Source: Alphaproteobacteria bacterium | Lineage (GTDB): Bacteria; Pseudomonadota; Alphaproteobacteria; Micavibrionales; Micavibrionaceae | Direction: 5' to 3' | DNA: 37,375 nucleotides | NCBI GenBank assembly: GCA_013215815.1 | Contig: JABSQP010000019.1 | Location: 1 to 37,375, forward strand | Part shown: positions 23,943-33,038 of the stretch, piece by piece | Numbering within the stretch: the first letter of the stretch is position 1 | Layout of the letters: every line of letters begins with the position of its first letter | The notes under the pieces: model-generated | Told to the model about the DNA's origin: nothing | Databases searched by the model: none | What the model saw: the letters and a program-made list of their open reading frames with translations, nothing else | Program-made: the position numbers and the translations under genes

Positions 23943-24626
23943 ATGTCTATTCCGTATGAAAAAGTTGAAAAAGTTATTGGCTATCAGTTTAAAGATCGCC
24001 ACTTATTAGAGCGCGCTTTAACGCATTCTAGCACGGGCGATGAGTATAACTACCAAAGGTTGGAGTTTTTAGGAGACCGTGTTGTTGGTTTAGTTATTGC
24101 TGATGCTTTATTTAAAAAGTTTCGTAGTGAGAATGAAGGTGGTTTGGCAAAGCGTCATACCGCTCTTATTCAAGGATCAACGCTTGCTATCATTGGTCAG
24201 GCACATGGTTTAAATGATTTCATACAGTTTTCTGAAGCAGAGAAAAGTGCTGGCGGTAGTCAAAACGAAAATATTATCGCAGATGTAGTTGAATCTTTAT
24301 TGGGCGCTATTTTTATTGATGGCGGATATGATCTTGTGCAGGAAGTAATACTTCGCTTATGGGGTGATAATATTGAAACGCTTAAACAGGCACCCCAAGA
24401 TCCTAAAACAGAGTTACAGGAATGGGCGCAGGCACGCCAACTACCTTTACCAGTTTATGAAATTATTTCTAAGTCTGGTCCTGATCACGCGCCTGTTTTC
24501 ACAATCCAATTATCCGTTGAGGGTTTTGACTCTATAACAGATGAAGGCCCTTCACGACGCCAAACAGAGAAAACCGCTGCGCGAAAAATGCTTAAAAAAT
24601 TAAAAAGTGAAAAGGCAGGCTCTTAA
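23943..24626 (+). CDS. rnc: Ribonuclease III
   Basis: A 227-residue double-strand-specific RNase that processes rRNA precursors and some mRNAs. The signature YQRLEFLGDRVVGLVIAD carries Glu41 and Asp45, and the second acidic pair is in IADVVESLLGAIFIDGGY. A double-stranded RNA-binding domain fills the last third (DPKTELQEWAQAR, ending with TEKTAARKMLKKL). The last base of its stop overlaps the first base of era (TAATG). lepB-rnc-era is a conserved bacterial order. Confidence 0.96.
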   Translation: MSIPYEKVEKVIGYQFKDRHLLERALTHSSTGDEYNYQRLEFLGDRVVGLVIADALFKKFRSENEGGLAKRHTALIQGSTLAIIGQAHGLNDFIQFSEAEKSAGGSQNENIIADVVESLLGAIFIDGGYDLVQEVILRLWGDNIETLKQAPQDPKTELQEWAQARQLPLPVYEIISKSGPDHAPVFTIQLSVEGFDSITDEGPSRRQTEKTAARKMLKKLKSEKAGS

Positions 24627-25549
24627 TGAGTGATGATAATAACAAGCGCTTTGGTTTTGTTGCGGTTGCTGGCGCACCCAATGCAGGAAAATCAACTTTG
24701 ATGAATGCCTTGGTTGGCGAAAAGGTCTCTATTGTTTCGCCTAAAGTTCAAACTACACGAACGCGTGTTCTTGGTATTGCATTACATGAGAACGCTCAGA
24801 TTGTTTTTGTTGATACGCCTGGTATCTTCCAGCCCAGTAAAAAAAATAATCTAGAAAAAGCTATTGTTTCTGCCGCTTGGGAAGGAGTTTATGATGCGGA
24901 AACGCTTGTTTTTGTTGTCGATATTTCAAAGAAAAGCGATAAATCAGATCAGCATATTATTGAGCGGTTAAAAGAAATTAAACCGAATAAAACAGTCTTG
25001 GTACTCAATAAAATTGATAAAGTATCTCGCGAAAAATTGATTGAAGCAGCAGCTCATTACAATACGCTTTATGATTTTGATGCGACATTTATGATTTCAG
25101 CTCTCAAGAAAAATGGCATTAAAGATCTCTTATCGTTTTTGGCTGATAGCATGCCTGAGGATATATGGCATTATCCCGAAGATCATATTACAGATATGCC
25201 GATGCGATTAATGGCTGCAGAGGTAACACGCGAAAAGCTGTTTTTAAAATTATACCAAGAACTTCCTTATCATTTAACTGTAGAGACAGATGAGTGGGAA
25301 CAGTTTGATAATGGTGATATCAAACTCAGTCAGACAATATATGTAACGCGTGATACGCATAAAAAAATTATTCTGGGAAAGGGTGGCTCTATGATCCGTC
25401 AAATTGGTCAAGCCGCGCGCAATGAACTTTCGAAATCATGGGATGTTCCTGTTCATCTGAAAACGTTTGTGAAGGTTCGTGAAAATTGGCTGGATGATGA
25501 TGAACGCTATGCTCCATGGGGCTTAGATCCAAAAGCACCGATACAATAA
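24626..25549 (+). CDS. era: GTPase Era
   Basis: A 307-residue GTPase that binds 16S rRNA and helps mature the 30S ribosomal subunit. GTPase motifs are GAPNAGKST (from residue 16), TTRTRVLG, DTPG (63-66) and NKID (138-141). The KH domain near residues 220-290 has ILGKGGSMIRQIG. All key residues are present. It shares one base with rnc and is the last gene of the unit. recO, which often follows era, is not here; gcrA lies downstream after a 171-bp gap. Confidence 0.96.
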   Translation: MSDDNNKRFGFVAVAGAPNAGKSTLMNALVGEKVSIVSPKVQTTRTRVLGIALHENAQIVFVDTPGIFQPSKKNNLEKAIVSAAWEGVYDAETLVFVVDISKKSDKSDQHIIERLKEIKPNKTVLVLNKIDKVSREKLIEAAAHYNTLYDFDATFMISALKKNGIKDLLSFLADSMPEDIWHYPEDHITDMPMRLMAAEVTREKLFLKLYQELPYHLTVETDEWEQFDNGDIKLSQTIYVTRDTHKKIILGKGGSMIRQIGQAARNELSKSWDVPVHLKTFVKVRENWLDDDERYAPWGLDPKAPIQ

Positions 25550-25557
25550 AAATAAAA

Positions 25558-25581
25558 AAAACAAAAAATAAATTTTGTTTT
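25558..25581 (+). terminator. AT-rich inverted repeat after era
   Basis: AAAACAAAA (25558-25566) and TTTTGTTTT (25573-25581) form a perfect 9-bp inverted repeat with a 6-nt loop, 8 bp after the era stop. It is AT-only apart from one pair, so it may be a weak terminator at most. Confidence 0.3.
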
Positions 25582-25608
25582 GTGGATAAGGGTTGTTTAT
25601 TTGGGCCC

Positions 25609-25626
25609 GACTCTAGTCAGAGAATC
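25609..25626 (+). promoter_or_regulatory. Pair of GANTC sites upstream of gcrA
   Basis: GACTC (25609-25613) and GAATC (25622-25626) lie 13 bp apart, about 95-110 bp before gcrA. GANTC is the CcrM methylation site of alphaproteobacteria, and GcrA is known to act at promoters with methylated GANTC. The close pair suggests methylation-linked control of gcrA. Confidence 0.45.
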
Positions 25627-25720
25627 ATGACCTTGATAAGCTCATTTTAGTTTCAGGAAAAACACAAGATTTTATTATCAGAGTGATCTGGTTTTGTACT
25701 TCTTTTTGGGGGATGATTGA

Positions 25721-26209
25721 ATGAGTTGGAGTGACGAGCGCGTTGAAGTTTTAAAAAAGCTTTGGGGTGAAGGAAAGACGGCGGCAGAGATTGCAAAGCA
25801 ATTAGGTGAAGGTGTAACTCGTAATGCCGTTATTGGTAAGGCGCACCGACTTAAGTTATCTAGCCGTGTTTCTCCTATTCAGCAGAATACGAAAAAGAAA
25901 AAGGTTGAAAAAGCGCCACGCGTTGTGAAGCGTGCGCCAACACAACCTAAAATGCCTGCTTTTGAAGGCAAAAAAGTTCCTTTGTCAGAGCTAACTGAGA
26001 AAATGTGTCGTTGGCCTTCAGGAGATCCGCAAAGTGAAGATTTCTCTTTCTGTGGTTGTCGTGCAGTTGAAGGATTGCCATATTGCGCCAGACATGCAGA
26101 GGTCGCTTATCAGGTGACGTCACGCGCAAAGACCCTGAATGCTTCGGATTTTGCTGATGACGCAGGTACTCCGGATGATTTAGAGATCAAAAACGTAGCA
26201 TCGGCATAA
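25721..26209 (+). CDS. gcrA: GcrA cell cycle regulator
   Basis: A 162-residue alphaproteobacterial regulator. The N-terminal DNA-binding segment reads MSWSDERVEVLKKLWGEGKTAAEIA then TRNAVIGKAHRLKLSSR, the family signature. A basic linker follows, and the C-terminal part has CRWPSGDP...FCGC...YCARHA, the sigma70-interacting region with its cysteines and His. In Caulobacter GcrA recruits RNA polymerase to promoters with CcrM-methylated GANTC sites and drives S-phase genes. It stands alone, with GANTC sites upstream and a terminator downstream. Its presence is the best single marker of the lineage. Confidence 0.95.
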   Translation: MSWSDERVEVLKKLWGEGKTAAEIAKQLGEGVTRNAVIGKAHRLKLSSRVSPIQQNTKKKKVEKAPRVVKRAPTQPKMPAFEGKKVPLSELTEKMCRWPSGDPQSEDFSFCGCRAVEGLPYCARHAEVAYQVTSRAKTLNASDFADDAGTPDDLEIKNVASA

Positions 26210-26244
26210 ACACCACAAGCTATATATTGTAATTTTATTACCGG

Positions 26245-26272
26245 GCCGTCCTTTCATTTAGGGCGGCTTTTT
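26245..26272 (+). terminator. Intrinsic terminator after gcrA
   Basis: GCCGTCC (26245-26251) pairs with GGGCGGC (26261-26267, one G-T pair) and is followed by five Ts. It lies 35 bp after the gcrA stop. Confidence 0.8.
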
Positions 26273-26341
26273 GGTATATAATTGGGGTGTTTAGGCAGAA
26301 GGTAGAAGCTTCTGCTATTATTGTATTGGAAAGCATCCCTG

Positions 26342-27445
26342 ATGAAGAAATCTATATTTATTGCTATAGCGATCGCTGTTGTTACTGTTGCTTGGTTCAT
26401 GAGTGGGTCAGGAGGGAACTCACAGGGTGAAGGTAGTTCTAACTATTCTGCTGAAAATTCTCCTCAATCTGAAGAATTAGAAGGATCTGATGATTTAACA
26501 GAGGTTCGTGTTCGTGACTTGGTCTTTGAATGGATGATAGATGATGTAACGATTACGGGGCGTACAAGAGCATCCCGTAAAATATCGATGAAGGCTGAGA
26601 TTGATGGTCAAATTGCAGAAATATTAATTGATAAAGGCGCAGCGGTAAAAAAAGGCGATGTTATTGCTAAGCTAGAAATTAAGAGTAGAGCTGCCAGCGT
26701 AAGAGAAGCGGAACAACTTCTTGAGCAACGACAAATTCAATACAACGCCGCAAAAGAATTAGAACAAAAAGGGTTTAATTCTCGCGTTCGTTTGGCTGAA
26801 GCGAGGGCGCAACTTGAATCTGCGCGTGCTGGTCTTAAAAAGGCGCGTATTGAGCTGAGTGATACGAGTATCCAAGCACCTTTTGATGGTGTGATCGATG
26901 GGCAGCACATTGAAATCGGAGATTTTGTCTCTGTAGGGCAGGACCTGTTCGATCTTGTTGATTTAGATCCGTTGGAGATTGTTGGCTTTGTTACTGAAAA
27001 ACAGATTATGCGCGTTGATCTGGGGTCTGAAGCAGATATATCATTGAGTAGCGGCAAGACAGCGCAAGGAACTGTTACATACATAGCAACTTCCGCTAAT
27101 GCTGACACGCGTACTTTTGAAGTTGAGGTATCTTTACCGAATGAAAACTATGCAATTAAGGAAGGCATAACCTCTCAAATTACTATCCCGCTGGAACAAC
27201 AAAAAGCTTATCGTATCTCACCTTCAGTTCTTTCCCTTACGGATGAAGGAGCTGTTGGTATTAAAATTATAGATGAGAATGACCGCGTTCAGTTTGTCCC
27301 GGTTATATTTTTAAAAGATACGCCAGAGTTTTTATGGATATCTGGTTTACCAGATAAAATACGCTTGATCACCGTGGGGCAGGAGTTTGTAACAGATGGA
27401 CAAGTCGTAAAGCCTGTTTCTGCTGATGGTGAGGGATTACTATGA
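26342..27445 (+). CDS. RND efflux periplasmic adaptor (membrane fusion protein)
   Basis: About 367 residues. ATG 26342 is chosen because the protein then begins MKKSIFIAIAIAVVTVAW, a signal anchor; a TTG at 26321 would add seven residues. The HlyD/AcrA plan is clear: a lipoyl-like half (AEIDGQIAEILIDKGAAVKKGD), a coiled-coil hairpin around residues 115-170, the second lipoyl half (IQAPFDGVIDGQHIEIGDFV), then beta-barrel domains. It bridges the inner-membrane pump and an outer-membrane channel in the periplasm. Its TGA overlaps the ATG of the permease (ATGA). The substrate is unknown; no TolC-type gene is adjacent. Confidence 0.9.
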   Translation: MKKSIFIAIAIAVVTVAWFMSGSGGNSQGEGSSNYSAENSPQSEELEGSDDLTEVRVRDLVFEWMIDDVTITGRTRASRKISMKAEIDGQIAEILIDKGAAVKKGDVIAKLEIKSRAASVREAEQLLEQRQIQYNAAKELEQKGFNSRVRLAEARAQLESARAGLKKARIELSDTSIQAPFDGVIDGQHIEIGDFVSVGQDLFDLVDLDPLEIVGFVTEKQIMRVDLGSEADISLSSGKTAQGTVTYIATSANADTRTFEVEVSLPNENYAIKEGITSQITIPLEQQKAYRISPSVLSLTDEGAVGIKIIDENDRVQFVPVIFLKDTPEFLWISGLPDKIRLITVGQEFVTDGQVVKPVSADGEGLL

Positions 27446-30400
27446 ACGGCATTATACACGCGGCTTTAGGCAGAAGTCGTACAGTTCTGGCGTTGCTGGT
27501 TTTTATCTTGTTGGCAGGTAGTTACGCCTATCAAAATATTCCTAAAGAATCTTCTCCAGATATTGATATACCAACGCTTTATGTGTCTATGGCACTTGAA
27601 GGGATTTCTCCCGGAGATTCTGAGCGTTTATTGTTAAGGCCTATGGAGCAGGAGTTAAGCTCGATCGAGGGGCTTAAGGAGATGAAATCGACCGGTTATA
27701 CGGGAGGTGGATTTATTATTTTAGAGTTTCAGGCAGGCTTTAATAAGGATGACGCCCTGGAAGATGTTCAAGAAGGCGTTGATAAAGCAAAATCTGAATT
27801 ACCGGACAATATGGATAAAGACCCACAAGTTACAGAAGTTAACTTTAGTCTTTTTCCTGTTCTTGTTGTGACCTTGTCTGGAGATCTTCCTGAACGATCA
27901 CTCATAAAAATGGCTCAGGATCTACAAGATAAGATAGAAGCCGTTCCTACTGTTCTAGAAGCCAACATTACGGGAGATCGTGAAGAGCTATTAGAGATTG
28001 TTGTCGATCCTGTATTGTTAGAAAGTTACAATTTGCGCGGAGAAGACATTTTACAGTTCTTTAACCGTTCTAATCGATTAGTCGCAGCAGGCGATCTGGA
28101 TACGGGCGTCGGTCGTTTTGCGATTAAGGTGCCAGGCCTGTTTGAAAATGTTACCGATATCATGGATATGCCACTTCGTACTGAAGGGGATTCAGTCATC
28201 CGTGTGCGTGATATTGCGAAAATACGCTCCACATTTAAGGATCCTGAAAACTTCGCACGTATAAATGGCAAACGCGCCATTGCTTTGAACATTGTCAAAA
28301 GAACGGGCGAAAATATCATTGAAACAATTGAAGCAGTAAGAGGCGTTGTTGCTGAAGAGCAGAAATTTTGGCCAAATAACGTTGATGTTGTTTATACGCT
28401 TGATCAATCTGATGACATTCGCGAACGTTTGAAAGATTTGCAGAATAATATCATTAGCGCAATTCTACTCGTTATGATTGTGGTTATCGCGGTTATGGGG
28501 CTGCGTGCTGCGGGTCTTATTGGTGTGGCTATTCCAAGTGCGTTTTTATCAGGCGTTCTCATTATTTTTACGATGGGCCTGACCGTTAACATTGTTGTTC
28601 TTTTTGCGCTCATTTTGTCCATTGGTATGCTTGTTGATGGTGCAATTGTTGTTACTGAATATGCTGATCGCCGTATGAGAGAAGGAAAGAGCAAGAAAGA
28701 GGCTTATGAAGAAGCTGCCAAGCGTATGGCTTGGCCTATTATAGCTTCAACGGCAACCACACTGGCTGCTTTTGCTCCGCTGCTATTCTGGCCGGGTATT
28801 GTTGGCCAATTCATGAAGTATATGCCTATTACTCTTATTGCAGTTTTGGGTTCTTCCTTGGTGGTAGCGCTTATATTTGTTCCTGTTTTGGGTAGTATAT
28901 TTGGCAGTGTAAGCAAGCAAGATAAAGATGTTCTGGATCTAGAAAAAATTCAAACGGAAGAAGAGCTGAAAGAGGTGAAAGGCTTTGCAGGTTTTTATGT
29001 CTCTGTTCTGAACGCAGCTTTAAAGATACCTGGCATGGTTCTTATGGGCACCGTTCTTCTCTTGATTGGCGTTCAGGTTATTTATGGTACTTTTGGGCGC
29101 GGTGTAGAGTTTTTCCCGGAAATTGAACCAACGGCGGCCACTATTCTTATTCACGCTAGAGGCAACCTTTCTGTTTATGAACAAGATAAGCTCGTAAGGG
29201 AAGTGGAAAACCGTATTCTCGATATAGAAGGCATTAAAGTATTTTATACAGAGAGTGGTAAGCAGAGCCAAGAGGGACAAGATACCGTTGCTGAAGATGT
29301 CATTGGTAAGATCACGCTAGAGTTAGACAAATGGTTTAGCCGCCCTCCCGCAGATGAATTACTTCAAGATATTCGCGAACGTACAAAAGACATAGCAGGT
29401 ATATATATTGAAGCGCAGAAGCAAGAAGAGGGGCCTCCGTCAGGTAAGGATGTTCAAATTCAAATTGGTAGCCGTTTTCCTGAAGCATTAGATCCTGTCG
29501 TTGAAAAGTTAGTTACACTTTTAGAAGAAGATGGCGATTTCAGAGATATTGAAGATAGTCGTCCTCTCCCTGGAATTGAATGGGAAATGCAGGTTGATCG
29601 TGCCCAGGCATCAAAATTTGGCATCGATATTTCTTTGATCGGTGATTATATCCGCATGATTACAAATGGCTTAAAAGTATCAGATTACAGGCCGGATGGT
29701 GCGGAGGATGAGGTTGATATTGTTATTCGTCATTCTGTATCTGAGAGAACATTAGACCAACTCGATAATGTGCGTATTGAGACGGGGGCGGGTTCAGTTC
29801 CGATCACCAACTTTGTAGAACGTATTCCTCAACCTGCTGTTGGTACGATAAATCGTGCGGATCAGCAGCGCATATATACGGTTAAGGCTAACACAATGCC
29901 TGGGCTTAATATTAATGATAAAGTCGTCGCGCTTAAAACCTGGATGGAAGAAAACGCAGATCAACTCGATCCACGTGTTTCTATTCAATTTAAAGGCGAA
30001 GATGAGGACCAAAGAGAAGCGCAAGAATTTCTAATGAAAGCTTTTGTTGTCGCTCTTTTTGCCATGGCTGTAATTTTGGTGACGCAGTTTAATAGCTTCT
30101 ATAGTGCGTTTTTAATTTTGTTTGCTGTTGTGATGTCGACAATAGGCGTGATGATGGGTTTACTTATTATTCAACAACCTTTCGGTATTGTTATGTCTGG
30201 TATTGGTGTGATCGCACTTGCAGGTATTGTGGTGAATAATAATATTGTTTTGATCGATACGTTTGATTCAATTAGAGCGCGTGGTGTCGATACACGGTTG
30301 GCCGTTTTACTTACAGGCGCCCAACGTTTGCGTCCTGTATTGTTGACAACGGTGACAACGGTTCTTGGGCTTATGCCGATGGTTCTTCAAATGAACGTTG

Positions 30401-30606
30401 ATTTTATCGGTCGTTCTATATCGTATGGCGCACCATCAACGCAGTGGTGGGTTCAACTCTCAACAGCGATTGTTTTTGGGTTGAGTTTTTCAACGTTACT
30501 AACGCTTGTTGTGACGCCATGTGCGTTGATGTTAAGAGATAAAGCAGCGCGATTACGTATGCGTGTATCTTCCTTCATTAAATCAAAAACAAAAAAGCCA
30601 GCTTAA
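27442..30606 (+). CDS. RND efflux transporter permease (AcrB-type)
   Basis: A 1,054-residue proton-driven inner-membrane pump with the usual 12-helix plan: one helix (about residues 10-28), a large periplasmic loop, then helices 2-6 from about 335; a second loop, then helices 8-12 from about 870. IPKESSPDIDIPTLYVSM and the TM4 sequence VDGAIVVTEYADRRMREGKSKKEA match the family. In TM4 AcrB has two adjacent aspartates; here the second is Gly (VDG). The gene overlaps the adaptor by 4 bp. The last codons (KTKKPA) form part of a hairpin that is the terminator of the convergent gene. The substrate cannot be told from sequence. Confidence 0.93.
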   Translation: MNGIIHAALGRSRTVLALLVFILLAGSYAYQNIPKESSPDIDIPTLYVSMALEGISPGDSERLLLRPMEQELSSIEGLKEMKSTGYTGGGFIILEFQAGFNKDDALEDVQEGVDKAKSELPDNMDKDPQVTEVNFSLFPVLVVTLSGDLPERSLIKMAQDLQDKIEAVPTVLEANITGDREELLEIVVDPVLLESYNLRGEDILQFFNRSNRLVAAGDLDTGVGRFAIKVPGLFENVTDIMDMPLRTEGDSVIRVRDIAKIRSTFKDPENFARINGKRAIALNIVKRTGENIIETIEAVRGVVAEEQKFWPNNVDVVYTLDQSDDIRERLKDLQNNIISAILLVMIVVIAVMGLRAAGLIGVAIPSAFLSGVLIIFTMGLTVNIVVLFALILSIGMLVDGAIVVTEYADRRMREGKSKKEAYEEAAKRMAWPIIASTATTLAAFAPLLFWPGIVGQFMKYMPITLIAVLGSSLVVALIFVPVLGSIFGSVSKQDKDVLDLEKIQTEEELKEVKGFAGFYVSVLNAALKIPGMVLMGTVLLLIGVQVIYGTFGRGVEFFPEIEPTAATILIHARGNLSVYEQDKLVREVENRILDIEGIKVFYTESGKQSQEGQDTVAEDVIGKITLELDKWFSRPPADELLQDIRERTKDIAGIYIEAQKQEEGPPSGKDVQIQIGSRFPEALDPVVEKLVTLLEEDGDFRDIEDSRPLPGIEWEMQVDRAQASKFGIDISLIGDYIRMITNGLKVSDYRPDGAEDEVDIVIRHSVSERTLDQLDNVRIETGAGSVPITNFVERIPQPAVGTINRADQQRIYTVKANTMPGLNINDKVVALKTWMEENADQLDPRVSIQFKGEDEDQREAQEFLMKAFVVALFAMAVILVTQFNSFYSAFLILFAVVMSTIGVMMGLLIIQQPFGIVMSGIGVIALAGIVVNNNIVLIDTFDSIRARGVDTRLAVLLTGAQRLRPVLLTTVTTVLGLMPMVLQMNVDFIGRSISYGAPSTQWWVQLSTAIVFGLSFSTLLTLVVTPCALMLRDKAARLRMRVSSFIKSKTKKPA

Positions 30607-30614
30607 AGCTGGCT
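30585..30614 (-). terminator. Terminator of cold-shock gene, overlapping the RND coding end
   Basis: An 8-bp inverted repeat AGCCAGCT/AGCTGGCT (30596-30614) is followed on the minus strand by a T-rich run (30595 down to 30585). It ends transcripts of the minus-strand cold-shock gene 11 bp after its stop. The same bases code for the last residues and stop of the RND permease. Confidence 0.75.
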
Positions 30615-30624
30615 GATTAATGTC

Positions 30625-31158
30625 TTAGAGAATTTCAAAATCGACGACTTCTCGGCCTTTATCAACCGGACGGACAAGCATTTTGACTTTCTGACCAGGG
30701 ATTAGAAGATCCATATTATGACGATCTAAGCATGTCTTGTGAACAAAGACATCTTTTTGGCCATCTTCAGGGATAATAAACCCAAAACCTTTGTCAGGTT
30801 TATACCACTTTACTGTACCTTCCATAGTAACCAGGTTTTCCATCTCGGAAGGATCAATACGGAATGTAATTGGAGAAGGATCATCGCCTTGCTCGATTAA
30901 TTCTTCAACTTTAGTGATTAAAGCGCCTTTTGGGCCCTTCACCATCTGGCATTGAATAATAGCATTGTTACCAAGTTCTTTTACGCCGGCTTCTTGAAGT
31001 GTTGTTATATGAATGAATGCATCACAAGGATCATCTTCGGGAACAGTAAAGCCAAATCCTTTTGTCGAATTAAACCACTTTAGCTTGGTACGTACCGATG
31101 ACATTTCACTATCTTCGGTCGCATAGTCCGCGGCATTGGGTAGCGGCGTCGTAATCAA
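30625..31158 (-). CDS. Cold-shock protein with two CSD domains
   Basis: Up to 177 residues. The furthest start is TTG 31158; an ATG at 31104 (MSSVRTKLKWF) would begin nearer the domain and is also plausible. It has two cold-shock domains: the first with KGFGFT and DAFIHI (RNP1/RNP2), the second with GTVKWYKPDKGFGFI and DVFVHK. Single-stranded RNA/DNA binding and an RNA-chaperone role are known for the family. The double-domain form is common in alphaproteobacteria. It converges on the RND operon. The 180-bp gap to the divergent acyl-CoA ligase gene must hold its promoter. Confidence 0.9.
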   Translation of the reverse strand: MITTPLPNAADYATEDSEMSSVRTKLKWFNSTKGFGFTVPEDDPCDAFIHITTLQEAGVKELGNNAIIQCQMVKGPKGALITKVEELIEQGDDPSPITFRIDPSEMENLVTMEGTVKWYKPDKGFGFIIPEDGQKDVFVHKTCLDRHNMDLLIPGQKVKMLVRPVDKGREVVDFEIL

Positions 31159-31340
31159 AAGTCTAATCCCGTTATTACTTTAAAAGAAAACTTTAACTTT
31201 TATTAATTTAGCCCATAGAAATGGCCTGATCCAGCATTTTTATTGAAATGCATCCACAAACTCGTTTGTACGCAACTTTATTTCAAACATTTATTCTCTA
31301 TATTCATGCGCGTTTTGTTGTAGAATATTAGGTATAACTG

Positions 31341-33038
31341 ATGGGAGCTGAGATAATTATGGTTAAAGACAACATGTATCCATGGGAAAATGACTATCCA
31401 GAGAATGCTGATTGGAATACTGAGGTTCCTAAATATCCCGTATACGACATGCTGAAGACAACAGCTGAAAAGTATGGTGATTACCCTGCATTTGATTTCT
31501 TAGGGTTTAAGCAAGATTGGAATGAGATAAACTCCCTTGTATTGCGTTTTGCCAAGGGGTTGCAATCTATAGGCGTAGAGAAGGGAACAAAGGTCGGGAT
31601 CTTTTTGCCAAATTGTCCTTATTTTCTGATCGCTTACTATGCTCTCATGAAGGTTGGTGCGACAGCGGTTAACTATAATCCGCTTTACGCCGAAAAAGAG
31701 CTCGCCAATATGATTGAGGATAGTGAAACTGAGGCCATGATTACGGCAGATCTTGAATTGTTATTTGGTAAAATGAGTAAGATGCTGCACGACACACGCC
31801 TCAATCATATTGTTGTATGTTCGTTTACTGATATCTTACCGTTTCCAAAGAATATTCTATTTAAGCTTGTTAAGGGTAAAGAATTATCCAATGTACCTGA
31901 GAATAGACGCATCTCATGGTTTGATAAACTCACTGATAATGATGGAAAACCTACTGAGGTAGAAATCGATCCGCTTGAAGATATTGCGCTCTATCAATAT
32001 ACAGGCGGAACGACAGGATTACCGAAGGGTGCGATGTTGACGCACGCAAATATTGTCGCAAATGCCGAGCAAGCAGGTATGTGGCTTGGTTGTGAAGAGG
32101 GGCAAGATAAAATGCTTGGCGTTATCCCATTCTTCCATGTTTTTGCGATGACCGCTGTGATGAATTTGAGTGTGCGTAAGGCGCTGGAAATTGTTGCCCT
32201 GCCGCGTTTTGAGCTCGATCAAACGCTCGACCTTATTCATAAGAAAAAACCGACAATATTTCCGGCTGTTCCCGCTATCTATAATGCCGTGAATAATCAT
32301 AAAAAACTGGCGAAGTTTGATCTGTCATCTTTGCGTTTTTGCATCTCTGGCGGGGCGCCATTGCCTGTCGAAGTAAAGCGTAAGTTTGAAGAGAAGACAG
32401 GTTCGGTTGTTGTTGAAGGGTATGGTTTGACAGAGAGCTCTCCTGTTCTTTGTTGTAATCCGCCTGTGGGTGAGAATAAGCTAGGTTCTATTGGCCTTCC
32501 TTTCCCACGCACTGTTGTTGAAATCATTGATACGGAAACGGGTAAAGAAGTGGCAGTGGGTGAGCGCGGCGAGCTTTGCGCCCGTGGCCCACAAGTGATG
32601 AAGGGCTATTGGAAGCGCGATGAAGAAACGGCTGCTACGTTAAAGAACGGGCGACTTCATACGGGTGATATCGCGATCATGGATGAGGATGGATATTTCT
32701 TCATTGTGGACCGGATCAAGGACATGATCATTACCAATGGTTATAATGTTTACCCGCGTAATGTTGAAGAAGCTATTTATCAGCACCCAAGTGTTGAAGA
32801 GTGCATTGTGGCTGGTCTGCCTGACTCTCAACGCGGTGAAATTGTGAAAGCATGGATTAAGTGCAAAGAAGGCCGCACGTTAACGGCGGAAGATTTGAAA
32901 GTTTTCCTGAACGATAAAATCTCGCCAATGGAAATTCCAAAACGCATTGAATTCCGTGATGAGCCATTGCCAAAGACAATGATTGGTAAGCTCAGCCGTA
33001 AGGATATTGTGGCAGAGGAGTTGACGGGAAAGTTCTAA
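31341..33038 (+). CDS. fadD: Long-chain fatty-acid-CoA ligase (AMP-binding)
   Basis: A 559- to 565-residue acyl-activating enzyme. ATG 31341 and ATG 31359 are both possible; GGAG at 31344-31347 would serve the second. Motifs in order: YTGGTTGLPKGAMLTH (AMP-binding P-loop, about residue 218), GYGLTESSP, GRLHTGDIAIMDEDGYFFIVDRIKDMI (adenylate site and hinge), and the C-terminal catalytic Lys region PKTMIGKLSRKD. It makes acyl-CoA from fatty acid, ATP and CoA for degradation or phospholipid synthesis, at the membrane. It stands alone and ends with a 4-bp overlap of the convergent gene. FadD is the most likely member, though another chain-length class is possible. Confidence 0.87.
   Translation: MGAEIIMVKDNMYPWENDYPENADWNTEVPKYPVYDMLKTTAEKYGDYPAFDFLGFKQDWNEINSLVLRFAKGLQSIGVEKGTKVGIFLPNCPYFLIAYYALMKVGATAVNYNPLYAEKELANMIEDSETEAMITADLELLFGKMSKMLHDTRLNHIVVCSFTDILPFPKNILFKLVKGKELSNVPENRRISWFDKLTDNDGKPTEVEIDPLEDIALYQYTGGTTGLPKGAMLTHANIVANAEQAGMWLGCEEGQDKMLGVIPFFHVFAMTAVMNLSVRKALEIVALPRFELDQTLDLIHKKKPTIFPAVPAIYNAVNNHKKLAKFDLSSLRFCISGGAPLPVEVKRKFEEKTGSVVVEGYGLTESSPVLCCNPPVGENKLGSIGLPFPRTVVEIIDTETGKEVAVGERGELCARGPQVMKGYWKRDEETAATLKNGRLHTGDIAIMDEDGYFFIVDRIKDMIITNGYNVYPRNVEEAIYQHPSVEECIVAGLPDSQRGEIVKAWIKCKEGRTLTAEDLKVFLNDKISPMEIPKRIEFRDEPLPKTMIGKLSRKDIVAEELTGKF

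Noticed and set aside
26221-26341. Possible attachment or repeat structure between gcrA and the efflux genes
   Set aside because: Only the gcrA terminator is visible; no duplicated ends or integrase are present.
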